The translations under genes and the position numbers were made by a program. A DNA stretch of 64,000 nt, taken from contig SMMW01000017.1 of NCBI GenBank assembly GCA_004794655.1, positions 806,001-870,000 on the forward strand. The letters are read 5' to 3'. Positions 1-12,212 of the stretch are shown here, piece after piece (position 1 is the stretch's first letter; the number at the start of each line of letters is the position of its first letter). The notes beneath the pieces were generated by a model, which was not told the DNA's origin, did no database searches, and saw only the letters and a program-made list of their open reading frames with translations. Source of the stretch: Marisa cornuarietis. Its lineage: Eukaryota > Mollusca > Gastropoda > Architaenioglossa > Ampullariidae.

Positions 1-447
1 GTCTTGCTGTACGGCTGTGAAACGTGGACGCTGCTGTCGGATGAGCAGAAAAAGATTACAGCGTTCGAGATGAAATTTTATAAGACATTGGTCCATATCT
101 CCAATAGAGATGAAAAGACAAACGAATTCGTACGCCACCTCGTTCACAGTCTGGATGGTCTCCAGGTACCCCTCCTCGCAGTCGTTAAGAGGCAGAAACT
201 CAAATGGTTTGGACACGTCTGTCGGCACGGTGGTATACCGAAGACGGTGTTGCAAGGAACTGTAGAGGGAAAGAGGCGAGTTGGCAAACAGCGAAAACTC
301 TGGTTAGGTAACGTAAAAGAGTGGACAGGTCGTCCGCTGGGTGTGTTGAATAGAGAGGCGGTCGACCGAGGTCGTTGGTACGGATTCGTTAAGCGTGCAC
401 TCTTTGGTCATGTTGGCTCACCTACGATGAGGCGGAGCGGCACCTAG
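1..447 (+). pseudogene. LINE reverse-transcriptase C-terminal fragment
   Basis: An open frame of about 147 codons, open at the left edge of the window, reads as the region downstream of the polymerase core in a non-LTR retrotransposon. It shows the family signature LYGCETWTL near the start, then KLKWFGHVCRH and LQGTVEGKRRVGKQRKLW, ending in a stop at 445-447. Only the tail of the protein is inside the window, so it may continue to the left. The same family recurs on the minus strand at 6.2-6.5 kb and 36.0-36.6 kb. It is transposon-derived, not a host gene. Whether the upstream part is intact cannot be seen. Confidence 0.85.
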
Positions 448-2209
448 GCGCTCCAATCGAATGTAACTACGAGCCTCATCTTTGTTTGGTCAGGTATCCA
501 GAGGTTTACTTGTACATCTTATCAAACTAATATTACCACTGAAACTACTACAACTGCAAACCACGGCTGCAAGACAAAAGACAGTCAAAGAAGAAGAGGC
601 TAACATGGATATTTTGCTAGTAGTACCAAGCTGTACACTCAGTTAATCTATGCTGATATCACTCACCTTATTTTCAGCATAAGAGTACAATGAGAAATAA
701 CATGCTGGTCGGTCGAAGCCTGGATTGAGAACGAGTGCAGTTTTCGGGGGTAAAAAACGAAATGTGTGATACTGGATCCAAACTAACGATAAAGTTATCA
801 AACCTGCAGAGATCAGATGGCCACGTTACCACCAACAGAGAAAAAAGAAAATTTGAGCATCGTCTAGGCCTTCCTAGCCAAACCTATTACAGCTGCACAC
901 CCGTTTAAGAGAGACTAACTTCCTTTAGTAGCTTTGCCAGACTTATGCTCCGAGTTCCATCAATGAAGACCATGAAGTGGAAAAGTCATCGGGAAAATAT
1001 CATAATGGCGGTACCGAAAAAATACATCTTAGTAATATTCGATGATTAGAATGCAAAGGTCGGCCTTAGTACAGGTGGGAATAGTATATCAGTCTGGCCC
1101 AAGATAAGCCAACGACAAGGTCCTAAGACTCCTGAAGCGTGCAAACAGCCAGAGACTTTCCTTGGTCAGTACCCTTGAAAGTTAAATTGTGAAAATATGG
1201 ATAACGTGAAACAAACTTCGGGGAAAAGATCTGAAATTTTGTTGGGTCAGACGCAGTTTTCTAGCCTAAGTACTTAATTTATTTGTCAGTTTCTTATAAC
1301 AAAAATATAAACTTGTTCTTTCCCTGCATGACGACACTTATTTATTTTACCATCTTGTGTTAGTTGTTTAAAGAGCCTGTCGTGTGGCCTTCTTGTAGCT
1401 TTAGTTGTCGGCATAAAAAATCAATACCCTCCCCCACCCTACCTTCATTCGTTCCTCCTCGTCTCAGGGAAAACCTTAAGGAGGCTTTGGCCAAACTTAA
1501 AGGCAGGCAAGCACCTGCTTCTAAAAGAGAATTGTAGATACCATTCTGGTTTCCACGTCTTCATATTTTAATCTTCCATATTATTGCGAGTTGTCGTTCT
1601 GGTACCGCGCGTTACACACTAAGTACACGTAGAGGGGAGCTGTGTTCCACGTACCGCACGCTAAATTCAAAGGTAGGTGGTTGGTTGTGCTTCTCGAAAA
1701 GTCAGTGGTGCGTTTCAGCAGGTGGTTTTAGTGACATATAAATAGAGGGATGGTAGACACAGGGAGGGGGAGTTGTTTACGTGTAATGGAGTGGATTGTT
1801 GTGTCGCGGAGGTATCGGATGGGTAAGGGAGAGGACTGACAGAAGGGTAAAGGAAGAGATCCATGGACAGAAGAAAAAGAAGCATGGCATGTGGTTTAAT
1901 TTTTAAAAGAACACCCTGAACTACTTGGCGTGGGACATTAAAGTATGGGTATCTGCCTGAGCTGGTGGAGAAGATATGCGGATATGTGGATGAAGCGATC
2001 GACGGATAGAAGAAAGAAAGCAAAGTCTGCGGTTAGATTTTTAAAAACAGCTTAAAAAGCATCGATGTACGAGGTCAAATTCACTTTACAATACAGTTAG
2101 ATTATTTTCACATTCTCTAAGTAATACATCTTGCTCTTTTTTGCTATGTCACTCTAAAGACAGATTTCACGATAACACCAATGATACCGTAACAAAAGCA
2201 CCGTCATGA
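448..2209. other. Gene-free spacer
   Basis: AT-rich sequence after the LINE fragment. The ORF on the minus strand at 1715-2023 is low-complexity Ser/Pro/Tyr-rich and has no recognisable features. No RNA gene, tandem array or convincing exon was seen. Confidence 0.5.
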
Positions 2210-3439
2210 CTACGTTGTAGACTGTGTCGTATCAGATTTACTTTGAACATCTTTAGAGAAAGGAGTAAACATCGCACTGGAGCAGCATAAAGGCAGTCTG
2301 TGAAACAAAGCTTTCCTGAATTGTTGGCTAAAGATAAGACTTACTGAGAACAGGAAAGGTTGTGTCAGGTAGACTACCCACTCTGTCAGGTATGTCAGCA
2401 TGTAGGCTAGATAACGGTTTCTTGTAAAGAGACCGTAGGACGGTACAACGGTGATGGCAGTAGTGTTCACAGCGCTGGGGAGAGCGAGGAAAAAGAAGGT
2501 AAGCGCGTGAATCAGAACGAGGCGAGAGGTTTTCGTAACGGTTTCTGCCCGAATGTTTCTTCCGCCCAAGGCCTGTGGCCGCAATTCTTTCTGATCTGCG
2601 TGATTTCGTTTCACTCCCTTTTCACTGGGGTCCAATGGGTTGTCTGTGGCTCTTGCGCCTCTTGTTGCCCGGATGTTGAGTTGATTTGCTGCATGAGTGC
2701 GCAGCGAAGCAACTAGCGCCACGTTGATGACTAATAAATACGTTATAGGCCCGTAAAAAAACGTTACCCTGCCAGCCTGTCTTAAAAAGATAAACAGCGA
2801 AGGGTTTTCTACCTGAAGTCTTGACGCCACCACCGCCCAAACATTGGCCTTGACTTCTCTGACCTCAAACTCCATTATTAAAGAAACGTGAACGAGGAAA
2901 GACAGAATGAAAACGCCGAGAATAACGCAGCAAGGATTACTGCTCAGGACATTTCTCTTCATTTTAAATGGAAAAGTTATTTTTATGAATCTCTCGGAAG
3001 AAGCGATTCCATTGATGACGATGGCACTGCGACGACAGACTATGTTCCCAAAAGTAGATACATAGAAAGAATATGTTTCGCAAACCTGCGAATATAATGG
3101 AAAAAATAAGCTCAAGATGAAGCTAGAGCATACACTGAATAGATACAGACTGTCCCCGACACTAACTCCAGTGAAATAAGAAAAATAAGCCTCGTGACTA
3201 CAGCGCGAATAGGCCAACAAGTTCAAGACGCTGGTCAGTATCCCCACTACACAAAATAGGATTCCGAAAGACTTGTATTTAGTAAACTCGTTCAGCTGCT
3301 GCAATGAAATTACTCCCTGGTCAAAAAGGCTGAGAACTGAGAAGTTTTCAGTCTTATAACTGTCACTGTTCTCACTTATTGAGGTGTTAGAAAACATCAT
3401 ATCTTGTGCCACGCCTGACATGGTGTGTATAGACCGCAC
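2210..3439 (-). CDS. Rhodopsin-like GPCR, chemosensory-type (paralogue 1)
   Basis: Single-exon gene of 409 aa with seven hydrophobic segments at about residues 56-77, 86-112, 128-150, 169-190, 223-245, 303-326 and 343-370. The extracellular N-terminus carries glycosylation sequons at N18 and N32. The DRY position at the end of TM3 reads ERF (149-151), and TM7 has LTQPFLFS in place of NPxxY, so it is a divergent class-A receptor. Intracellular loop 3 is long and basic (about 248-302). It would sit in the plasma membrane and couple to G proteins; the ligand is unknown. The paralogue at 12.2-13.3 kb, on the same strand, shares NVW-VVA-RLQ, SERF-K, RNRYL and EWVVYLTQ. Intronless, tandem, DRY-less receptors are typical of gastropod chemosensory expansions. 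The family call is firm; the chemosensory role is inference. Confidence 0.85.
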   Translation of the reverse strand: MRSIHTMSGVAQDMMFSNTSISENSDSYKTENFSVLSLFDQGVISLQQLNEFTKYKSFGILFCVVGILTSVLNLLAYSRCSHEAYFSYFTGVSVGDSLYLFSVCSSFILSLFFPLYSQVCETYSFYVSTFGNIVCRRSAIVINGIASSERFIKITFPFKMKRNVLSSNPCCVILGVFILSFLVHVSLIMEFEVREVKANVWAVVASRLQVENPSLFIFLRQAGRVTFFYGPITYLLVINVALVASLRTHAANQLNIRATRGARATDNPLDPSEKGVKRNHADQKELRPQALGGRNIRAETVTKTSRLVLIHALTFFFLALPSAVNTTAITVVPSYGLFTRNRYLAYMLTYLTEWVVYLTQPFLFSVSLIFSQQFRKALFHRLPLCCSSAMFTPFSKDVQSKSDTTQSTT

Positions 3440-4649
3440 TTCTCAGCTTATCTATGCACTGCAAATTGTACTCTTCAGTACAAGACAGTTCCTTTCGAGT
3501 GCATGGTCAACTATTAGGGATAATTGTGCGCTTGCTTCTTAAATGCAAAGACTTTCAAAACGTTTTCAAAATAATTATTAAGCGCTTCTTATATACAAAA
3601 AATTGTTATAAAGATTCAAATTTATTTTATTAATTTAAAGTTTTAGAAGTTCGAAAGCAGGCATTTTCCTCAGATTAACATTAAAAGTTCTTGAGTAAGT
3701 TTCTTTAAAACGTACCTGTTTGATACCCCTGTCCATCGAAAGTCTTCTGAAGAAAACTTTGAAGTGGAGAGTAAACATAACAGAAAGATTAAATTTATTG
3801 CCGAGAGTATTTTCATCTATTCCAAAGAGGCCTCAATGTCTCTCTCTGGATGCAACAAGACAAAAAATACCTGGGCCAAGTACTTAAATCAACAAATGAA
3901 GTGTGAGCGAGTGTTTTTGCGAAGACAAGTATCTATGTAAATCAATTTCTTATTTCTTAACAAGCCAGCGTGAAAATTTTGGGTCCTTATGCAGTCCTTT
4001 CAATCAATTCACGAATTTGCCTAAATCAAAATTAAAATGTCATTCTATTTCGGGACATTGCTCTCTATAATTATAGATTAATATCTGAGAACAAAAAGTG
4101 AGTGTGATAATTATATAATTGCCAAATAAATGTTGACACCTCTCTGATATAGGTGCGTGCGTGCATTAGAAAAGAAGTATGTCCCATGAAACAAATTTAA
4201 ATATATATATAACATTCATTAATTGACATAATTTGTTCTGCTAGTCTCTTGCCGATGAGATAGCGTAGTTTTGTCATTTCTGTTTCGAAACGGTTATCAC
4301 CGTCGTTGAGCATCGTGTAAGGACTAGTATTTCAATTTTGTCGGCTCTTTTAAGAATGTCAACGAAACAACACTCGATAAACTATCCCATAATTGGTTCG
4401 TCTCATGTTGGGGCGACCTTGATCATCTGTCTTAGAAAGCAGAAACTCTTTCCCAGGAATAACACTGCCTCAAATTTAGTGGCTTGAAAGTTCCGATGAG
4501 TTCAAGAAGAGATATCATCGATTAAGCGACATTAACTACATTACATATTTTATACTTGACATAAAATCCATCGTTGCTTTCAGAATCGCCTACATCTTTT
4601 TTACATTGTAATTTCGAGTATCGCTTATACGTTCATATCCCACTGGAAG
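3440..4649. other. AT-rich upstream flank of GPCR 1
   Basis: This stretch lies 5' of the minus-strand receptor gene and probably holds its promoter, but I saw no clear TATA box at a useful distance. No coding sequence or recognisable repeat was found. Confidence 0.4.
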
Positions 4650-6190
4650 AGAGCTTGTCTGTCTGTCGTGAACTCCGGGGAAGGAGCACGCGAAGATGGT
4701 CCGAGGTTGCGATTGCCGTCGCCTCGGGCTAATCACACTCTCGACACCTCGACCAACTCACGCCGACATGTACGTGTACGCACACACTTATACTAAATTG
4801 CTAATAAAGATCAACTGACTCCGAGCCCCCAGCGTACGTCCCCAAGAACAACACAAGGCAATTTAGTATATTAAAACAATTATTAATTATCGAGAGTTTG
4901 ATCAATTGAACATAAAAGATACAATGCTGCAAATTTTAACGTTAGCTCGCTCTCTAGGCTTCCCGGTATTTCCACTTCTAATCCCGATAACGTGAGTCAC
5001 TGACTAATCAGCTTAACTACTGCACACCACATACGACTAACACACACACTCGCCACTTATCTCTACACACGAATGTCTCTTTCCACGTGGAGGGCCCTCC
5101 GATGTCCTTGATGTCCAGGAATCTGTTGCTGCGACGTCGACGATCGTTGCTGCCTCTCCCACGAGCACTGAGACTCTGGCACCACCGCGTGCCACCACGT
5201 GTCTCTTCCTCTAGGCCGGACTGCGATCAGAGCTTAACCGCGCCTAATGAGGAACCAGCGTTTATCTACCAGCTTCTGCCTCTGCTGTTTGCGACCAAAC
5301 AGCCACTGGAGATGACCGCTGTGCACTCTATGACAAGAGTGGGTCCTTACGCACTCTGAGTCGGCTGTGCCGGAGCTGTCACGATTCCAAGACAAGACTC
5401 ACAGCGGAGAATCTGAACAGCCTTGAACAGATCTCTTTTACAACCTTCCCCTCGAGCTACCAGTGCGAAAGACCACGATTCTCGGCTGGCACGATGTTAA
5501 ATTCTCGTCTCTGGCATTCGTCATCTTGCGATTGGCTAATTGCAAACTACACACACTCTCTGCCATCCGTACCTGCCTATGACCAATCACTACCTAGCTG
5601 GTATTGATGGACAGGTGGCCATAGACTTTCCCAGTAAGGATTCTGTGTGCTACAACCAATCGCTACCTAACACCTACCCAACCAGTGGTCAGTCCTGATT
5701 TATCCCTGCCCACTCTGCATCCTCTCAATCCCCCTACTAGTGACGCGATCTGACTACGGCGTCAACACGTCTGACTTTCTCTTCACTACCGGTGTCCAGT
5801 CAGTGACAATAACAACAAGCACTGTTGTCCCACACTAGGACACGAAGCCTACAATTAACGGCCGCACCGTGGCCTGTGATCTCTTCCCTTGGACGAACCC
5901 CCTGCGGCGATAACCGCCGTTACCCGCTTCTGTCCTGCGCTAGTGCTGACGTAAGCGGCCATCCATTCCCACGACCTAGCTGGTCTCAAAGAGATACACG
6001 TCAGTGAAGCATACCTGGTCCCTTTGTCCACTACTCTGACTGGCACCACCGAGGCGGCTGTTGCCGTAACACTGCCTTACAAGCTACCTCGTTTCCCAAG
6101 CTATCTATTCTACCTTATGCTAGCCTGTCTGACAGCGCGTTCGCACGACTCGTGCATAAAGCAGAAGTGCGACACCAACACTATAGCCCT
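4650..6190. other. GC-richer block of unknown origin
   Basis: Base composition shifts clearly from the AT-rich flanks to a mixed, C-rich sequence. It contains repeated CCAAT-like words, for example ACCAATCACTACCTA near 5581 and ACCAATCGCTACCTA near 5655. Short ORFs here are unconvincing. It ends next to a reverse-transcriptase fragment, so it may be untranslated sequence of a retroelement, but no boundary repeats or target duplication were found. Confidence 0.35.
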
Positions 6191-6195
6191 ATTAC

Positions 6196-6550
6196 CTAGT
6201 TATCATATGACACTGTCAGGCCTTGTAACTCACTCTTGCTGCCCGCCATGAGATCTGAGTTGTCATCAAAGCGAAGGTTACTGAGAGGCCTACCTCCAAT
6301 TGACACTGAGGTGAGGTGATCTTCGAGTGCATCGCGCATGGTCTTCTCCAGGAAAATGTAAAACAGCACCGGAGAGATCGGACAGCCTTGGTGTACACAC
6401 ATCGTCTTGGGAAATACCTTATACCTACTTGGTTGAAGAAGACTTTCTTTCTGGAGCCGTTGTACAAGTCTTTGATGGTGCTTTCCAGTCCCTCTTCCAC
6501 GTTGAAAGTCTCGTCTCGGGCTCGTCGTTCCTTCTCTTTGTGTGGCATCT
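6196..6550 (-). pseudogene. Broken LINE reverse transcriptase core
   Basis: Two overlapping minus-strand frames together read as an RT core. One (6548 down to about 6400) contains FNVEEGLESTIKDLYNGSRKK. The next, shifted frame starts HQGCPISPVLFYIFLEKTM, then SIGGRPLSNLRF and LMAGSKSELQ. The frame change near 6400 and the damaged catalytic box (FDDNSD where the family has FADDID) show it is dead. It belongs to the same family as the fragments at 1-447 and 36.0-36.6 kb. Confidence 0.85.
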
Positions 6551-6616
6551 GTTTACAGGGCTAGCTGCCTTGCCATGATATAGCCTTAGTTGCTGGCTCG
6601 GCGTAAAGCATCAATT
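6541..6616 (+). repeat. Interspersed repeat end, copy 1
   Basis: The run from TGTGGCATCTGTTTACAGG through CATGATATAGCCTTAGTTGCTGG to GCGTAAAGCATCAATT recurs with few changes at about 38347-38425, in a transporter intron. Its core (ATAGCCTTAG...GGCGTAAAGCACCAA-like) resembles the tail of an invertebrate SINE. It directly abuts the broken RT. Confidence 0.55.
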
Positions 6617-6735
6617 TCCCCTGTCTTCCCGAGGTTTGTCTGGTTAGCACCTGTCGCCAATCTATGATGATTTTTGTCCTGGGCTTAGATCTTGTCAGGC
6701 ATGATGTTCTTTCTCTTTCAGGAGGGGTTGTTTTG

Positions 6736-6785
6736 GGGTAATATAGCCTTATAATTGCTTGCACGGCGTGGAACACTAATTCCTT
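6736..6785 (+). repeat. Diverged copy of the same repeat core
   Basis: TAATATAGCCTTATAATTGC followed by TTGCACGGCGTGGAACACTAATTCC is a weaker match to the core at 6573-6616. It has no coding content. Confidence 0.4.
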
Positions 6786-6889
6786 CCACCTTTGTGACGT
6801 GTAGTCTACAAAAACACTTAAATATAAAAATTGTAAAGAAATTTTTAAGAATCTGTTTCTCTTTTTTGTATCTTTCACATTCTTCACAG

Positions 6890-8570
6890 GACAGCAGCTG
6901 AGCTCTAAACTAACGTGAGACGGACAATTAATTGGATCATTGTGAAGTGGGGCAAGACAATAGATTTCTATGGACCACAGTCTCTGACAGGTCTCTTATG
7001 TTGTCTGTATTAATTTGCAGGCACGTTTTGTAACTACACACTAAAGTATTGAATTAGTGCTCTACAACTAATAGTTTTTATGGATTAGCCATTCAATCTA
7101 TCAGTTTCGTTCTCTGAGGTAAGCACACAGTCGTGAGGGTTGGGGTGAAGTTTATGTTTGTCTGTAAAAATGTGCGTGTTTATCAGGCGACTGACGTGCG
7201 CGTGAGTATGTGCTACAAAATACTGCTTTTATTACAAGCAGTAGCTTCCTCGTGGACAAAGCTACACCGTGTGAAGTTAGCTTTAACTCTTGGCATAAAT
7301 CCAATCATTTGATGGGGGCTTCGTTGTCAACGCCCCTCACATTAAGCGCGAGTTCTTTTCGTTGTCTGAACTGATCCCACCCGACCCAGTCGCACTCGCG
7401 CTTTGTTGGGTTGGAAGGTACATCAACAAGGGAACAGATCACCGGTAATTTATTAACAGTTTCTTTCCATTTGCCATGTCAATGAAGCGCAGCCTCTTCT
7501 TCGCTTTAGTCAATTTTCAATAAAAAAAAATAAGTATTGCAAATATTTCGAACCTTCCTTCCTTCCTTCTCTTCTACAATGCAAAGATCAATGTGTCCTT
7601 CGCCTCATCTTCCGTCTACATGTTTGGAATACGCTGGTCTTCAAACACGACAAATGTGCAGAAACTTTTTCACCAATAAGAACCATTAGATTTTTTTGTG
7701 ACCTATTCAATAGCTTTCATAATATCAGAAATAATTGATATAATAAGTGTCAGTCAACAAAGCAAATATTGCAAAATCAGCTGTTATGTAAAACGATGTA
7801 TTACAGTTTTCCTTTCAATCAATCATACAGCTAGAAATCTTCTTTTCAGACCGTTTCAAAACTTAATTAAATTTGTTTTGTTATTTTCCAATATTAAAGC
7901 CCTTGGCTGTCATTCACGTCAACGTTTGAATAATGTTATAGCAAATGTTGGCAATAACATCGAATACTTCTTCAAATGTACAATCTTTTTTATTTATGGT
8001 CTGGCCAAGCAGTTGACAAGAACAAGAACAGAAACGCGATCAAGAACAAAAAATAATAATAAGAAAGAGAAGAACTGGCCGACTCAGGCAGGCACTTTGC
8101 ACCATACTGAGCATGCATAAAACATACTATAATAAAGTCATATGCAGTGTGCAATGTAAACACTAGACTCAAACAAAAACCATTTATTCACGAGAGTTAT
8201 TTATAGGAACAAGTTCGTTATTATGGCCAAGGTGGCGTGTGTCACCATCAGCCTAATTTCAACCGACGCCACAAAAACCCGCTTCAATAAGGACAGTTCT
8301 TCGGCTCACAGCACCGCCTCTCTGTTCAGGAAAGTGTGGCTGATATCTCTGTGCTGAGAGTACTCAGCAGCTGTAGAATGTACAGTAACTCCTGAACATT
8401 TTACTTTACATGGTATACTGAGTATGTTATCAGCATACTGTGCAGGAAACAATCCTGATGCCGCTGGTTTTATCCTAGTGCTCTAACTTCCTTTTTTCTT
8501 TCTTCATCTCCTTCTCTACACAGCACGACACCATCTCTCGGTGGAAGCATGCTCCTCCATCAAATCAACC
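6890..8570. other. Gene-free spacer
   Basis: AT-rich sequence with short chance ORFs such as 7698-8120. None has a recognisable domain or splice support, and no tandem repeat of note was seen. Confidence 0.45.
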
Positions 8571-8665
8571 CAGTGGCATAGGATCCAGGGGGACAGCGGG
8601 GGCAGCCACCCCCTCAAGGAAAGTACGGGGGGGCCGCGAATATCTGTTCCCCCGTCCCCAGTATT
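8571..8665 (+). mobile_element. hAT-type MITE, 5' portion
   Basis: It begins CAGTGGCATAGGATCC, then a G-rich then C-rich arm (GGGGGACAGCGGGGGCAGCC, later CCCCCGTCCCC). The start matches the terminal repeat CAGTGGCGTAGGAA of the complete copy at 27924-28062. The far end is missing or unrecognisable. Confidence 0.5.
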
Positions 8666-9179
8666 TGAGACGTAATTCCTCACAAAGAGCAAAATAAGTA
8701 GAGAAGCAAAAAATAAAAAAGAGAGAGTCGAGGGTTATAACTGGAATCATAACTGCCGCTGCTGAGAATGCGGAATGAGGGACCTACAGCCTACAGGTAA
8801 ATGTCTCCCTGGCTTTGGCTGAGTGACCTGCCAGGGAGGTACTCATAAATTGCGGCGGTCTATCACCTTTTCTTGCTGTCCTCTCCTGTGCTCTGGTCAT
8901 CCTGGGGGGCAGGTGCCCTTTACCATCTCAGCTATTAACGTTCCTTCCATCACCAGTTCACAAGAAACAGTACCCCAACCTTCCCCCACCACCCCACCAA
9001 CCCACACGCACTAACAGAGTTTTAAAACAATACAAATTGGCAACTACATATTTTTTCAGAGGCATCAAAGACAAGGGTTAGGGTTTATTGTAGTTTACTG
9101 TAAGTTTATTAACGTATTTAAAAGACATTTATGCACGATATATACTTGTGAGATCATCAAGATACGTGTTTAGTATTAA

Positions 9180-9390
9180 GGGGGAGCAGATAGCTTGATG
9201 GTTACTAGAACTTAATCCGAACGCAAAGACGCGCATGCTGCCTGCTTCTGTATCAGTGACCGTAAAAGGTAGGTGAAGGTAGAGAGAGGAGTAGGTCATC
9301 ACCCTCACAAAAGCTGGCCCTGAGGTAAGTGGAGGCTCTAACACCTCATTCACCTCATTCACCTCCGACATCAGATCAGGGACAGTCCCT
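9180..9390 (+). repeat. tRNA-derived SINE, degraded copy
   Basis: The body matches the SINE at 48350-48617 in reverse orientation: GGTAGGTGAAGG, then CACCCTCACAAAAGCTGGCC, then CTCTAACACCTCATTCACC. The tRNA-like head (around 9185-9260) is too worn to show clean A and B boxes. Confidence 0.55.
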
Positions 9391-10639
9391 TCGTATTGCT
9401 AATTGCAGGCTGTGTTGTAGCCTGAGCGAAGACAGACCAACTGGACAGTACATCAGTACATCAAGTGTGGTCTTCCGACCCCCCGACCCCATGTTGCTAC
9501 CCCCTTTTCTTTGGCGGCGTCGTTTCACCAACATAAAACATCCCCCCATCCACTCGCTGCCGCCACGTTTCCTGTCTAAAGCCCTAAAATTATCTGCTAT
9601 CGCTTACAACCTGGTAGATAAAGAGGCCACACTGGCCATCGTGAAGAGAGAAGCCACTAACGAATTAGTTGCATACCCATACCCCAGTCTTGCCAACCAG
9701 ACAGGAACCCTTACACTTTGTGAAAAGCTAGCAAAGCACGAGGACGTCCGTCCATCTTACTAGACACCAACGGTTTAGTGCGAATTGGCGGCTTTGACTA
9801 CAACTAAGTAAGGCAGAGACTCTCAGAGTCCCTATATTGGTATTGTTTGAGTTGTTCAAATCTGAATGAAGATCTTCAAGAGGGTCACGTTGTACTTTTC
9901 ATTTCTTTAGAGAGAGAGAAAGACTGGTATGTTTGCTATCTACGACTCAGAGGGAAATGCATCAGTAAAACAAGGCGCTCTTTTATCATCAACGACTGTG
10001 GCTGGTAACATACATTACATTGGATATATGTGGGGATTTTATTGTACACAGAGAGTTGGGACATTCGTTGTGGAGGTAATCCGTAATTTACTGTGAATTC
10101 CCCTTCCCCTTCGACCATTCAGGGAGCAGCTGGAGACATCTGTAAGTGTTCCATGTGAAGGCGGAGATATGTAGTAAAGTAAAATCTCAATTTATTAATT
10201 GTAGCCATCCGGGCCAGATTATTCGCACACAACACTATTTATTTTATATTTATTTTATATTATTATTTATTTTACGTTGCAGCTTATTCGTATTCCTTAT
10301 TAAGATTATGTAATTGTTGTATTATACTCAACATAAGTATTATGTGTTATACTGTTTGGTCTGCATATATGTGTCTGTGTTTTGGTAGATGCCCATAGAA
10401 ATCACAAAAGATGCAATTTTTGGCACACTGACTTGCAAACCTTGATTAATATGCTTAATAATTATTATTATAACGTTTATTGCATTTCTTGTGATTGTGT
10501 TAGCCGGGGGAGTCATGGTTCAATTTTTTTTCCTGTTTTGCCTTAAGACTAAAACAGCGTGTGTTGTGATGCTACTACCGTGTACGAGCGTGCGTGCACG
10601 TACCCCCCCCCCATCCTTTTTTACGTAATGTGTGAGTGC
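9391..10639. other. Gene-free spacer
   Basis: The plus ORF at 9329-9763 starts inside the SINE and has no recognisable domain. The rest is AT-rich. Nothing else is supportable. Confidence 0.4.
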
Positions 10640-10713
10640 AAACGTCGTTTACTGTCCGCAAGGAGTTTTGCCCCCCCCCCACCCCAAATGCTGAACATCT
10701 TCCTACGCCACTG
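10640..10713 (+). mobile_element. hAT-type MITE, 3' portion
   Basis: A C-rich run followed by CATCTTCCTACGCCACTG reproduces the right terminal repeat of the MITE at 27924-28062. No matching left end is visible, so this copy is truncated. Confidence 0.5.
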
Positions 10714-10772
10714 CAACCTACACACTAGCTGAATATGGTTTAGTCTAATAATTAATTTGTATGCAAAAATGG

Positions 10773-10860
10773 TATCGTCGTCGTCGTCATCATCATCATC
10801 ATCATCAATCATCATCATCAATCATCAATCATCAATCATCCATCATCATCATCATCATTA
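10773..10860. repeat. (ATC)n/(GTC)n microsatellite
   Basis: Imperfect trinucleotide tract with interruptions. It generates a spurious poly-Asp frame on the minus strand. Such tracts elsewhere in the window mark LINE 3' ends, but no LINE body adjoins this one. Confidence 0.8.
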
Positions 10861-12212
10861 TAAATACCCAGGAAACAAAGAAAAAATACGAAATAAATCG
10901 TTGATTGTGGGATATGGCTGACAAAATATATAAAAAGCCAGTGAATATCATAATGCTTAAACGCTTCTAGATACTGCACCGCGGATATAAAAGGAAAGGG
11001 TGTTCAAGACCTGGGATAAAAAAATGCGCAGACCAGATCATTTCGCTTCAGGAGCAGATAAAGTCCATATACACCGAGTAAATATTAGATGAGCATAGCA
11101 GCAGTAGCAGCAGCAGCAGTAGTAAAAATCACTGTTTAATAGAAATCAGACAAAACAGCAAAAACCTCGGCTTTATAGAACAGTCAAAAAAGAGACGAAC
11201 AACTTCTATCTGAACCTCCAAACTAAACAAGAATAAATTTAGTGTCATCCGTCACACAAGATAGCAATATAACAGGCAAACAAACATTAGCAAAAGAACA
11301 GAAACACGTGGTAGACCAATTGAAAGCAGATTGTTTTTAAGTAGGAGGTTCTGAAAAATTGTATTGAAAAAAATGTTATAAAGTTGAAAGATAAAAAAAT
11401 CGAGCTCTGTTTTAATCATCAGAATAATAATTGGTCTGTGACACAACACGGTGTTGTCCTTCTGCTTCTTTACATTAATCACTTTTATCTAAAGAACAAT
11501 AATCTACAAAATCTTTGTACATAAAATATTCAAAACACTGATGCTAGCAAAACTAAAGTCACATTACTTAGTAAAAGCTGAAGAAATGAACTATATATAT
11601 ATTATATCTTTTAATAGGCTGTATTTTGTATTGTTATGCGGCTTCCCTTATATTTCTAAACTTTCTATTTCTTTTGTTTTAATTGCCATCACTTGGCGTC
11701 TCCTATTCATGGTATATAAATAAGTCCCAGTCATATATTGCCTTATACGTCAACGGTCAAACATATCGTTTTAGTCGTTTCAGATGTTTGGAAAAATTAG
11801 CGAAAATATAAGATAATAAACTAATTTACAGACCGTAATGTAATAAAAAAAATTTAAAAGAAGTCAAAAATTATCGAGGATAGGAAAGACTTACTTATTA
11901 AAACGCTAAGTCACTAAATCTTTATGAAGTTTGTATATGTAGCCGTTTTTGCAAATACGTGCACTTTACTTGGATAATATCAGCAAAGAAGCGTTAACTG
12001 TTTTTCAGTTATCCAGAAATATAAATCAGTTATTTGTGAATTCTTTTATAACATTTTTTAGCATGACGTTTCCAAGCACTTTTACAGAAACAATTATATT
12101 TAAAAAAACTTTTACTTAAAACTATCCTAAAATTATTTTATTACTCATACCCCAGGGTTTTCAATGACTCCCATATAGTTCATTCCAACCTGCAAGGGAG
12201 TTATCAAAAGAT
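10861..12212. other. AT-rich spacer 3' of GPCR 2
   Basis: No gene, RNA or repeat of note. It includes the presumed 3' untranslated region of the minus-strand receptor that stops at 12213. Confidence 0.4.

Noticed and set aside
1715..2023. Ser/Tyr-rich 102-aa minus-strand ORF
   Set aside because: Low complexity, no domain, no transcript signals.
2622..2840. ORFs overlapping the first GPCR in other frames
   Set aside because: Shadow frames of the receptor gene with no features of their own.
10621..10821. Poly-Asp ORF on the minus strand
   Set aside because: Artefact of the (ATC)n/(GTC)n tract and MITE sequence.
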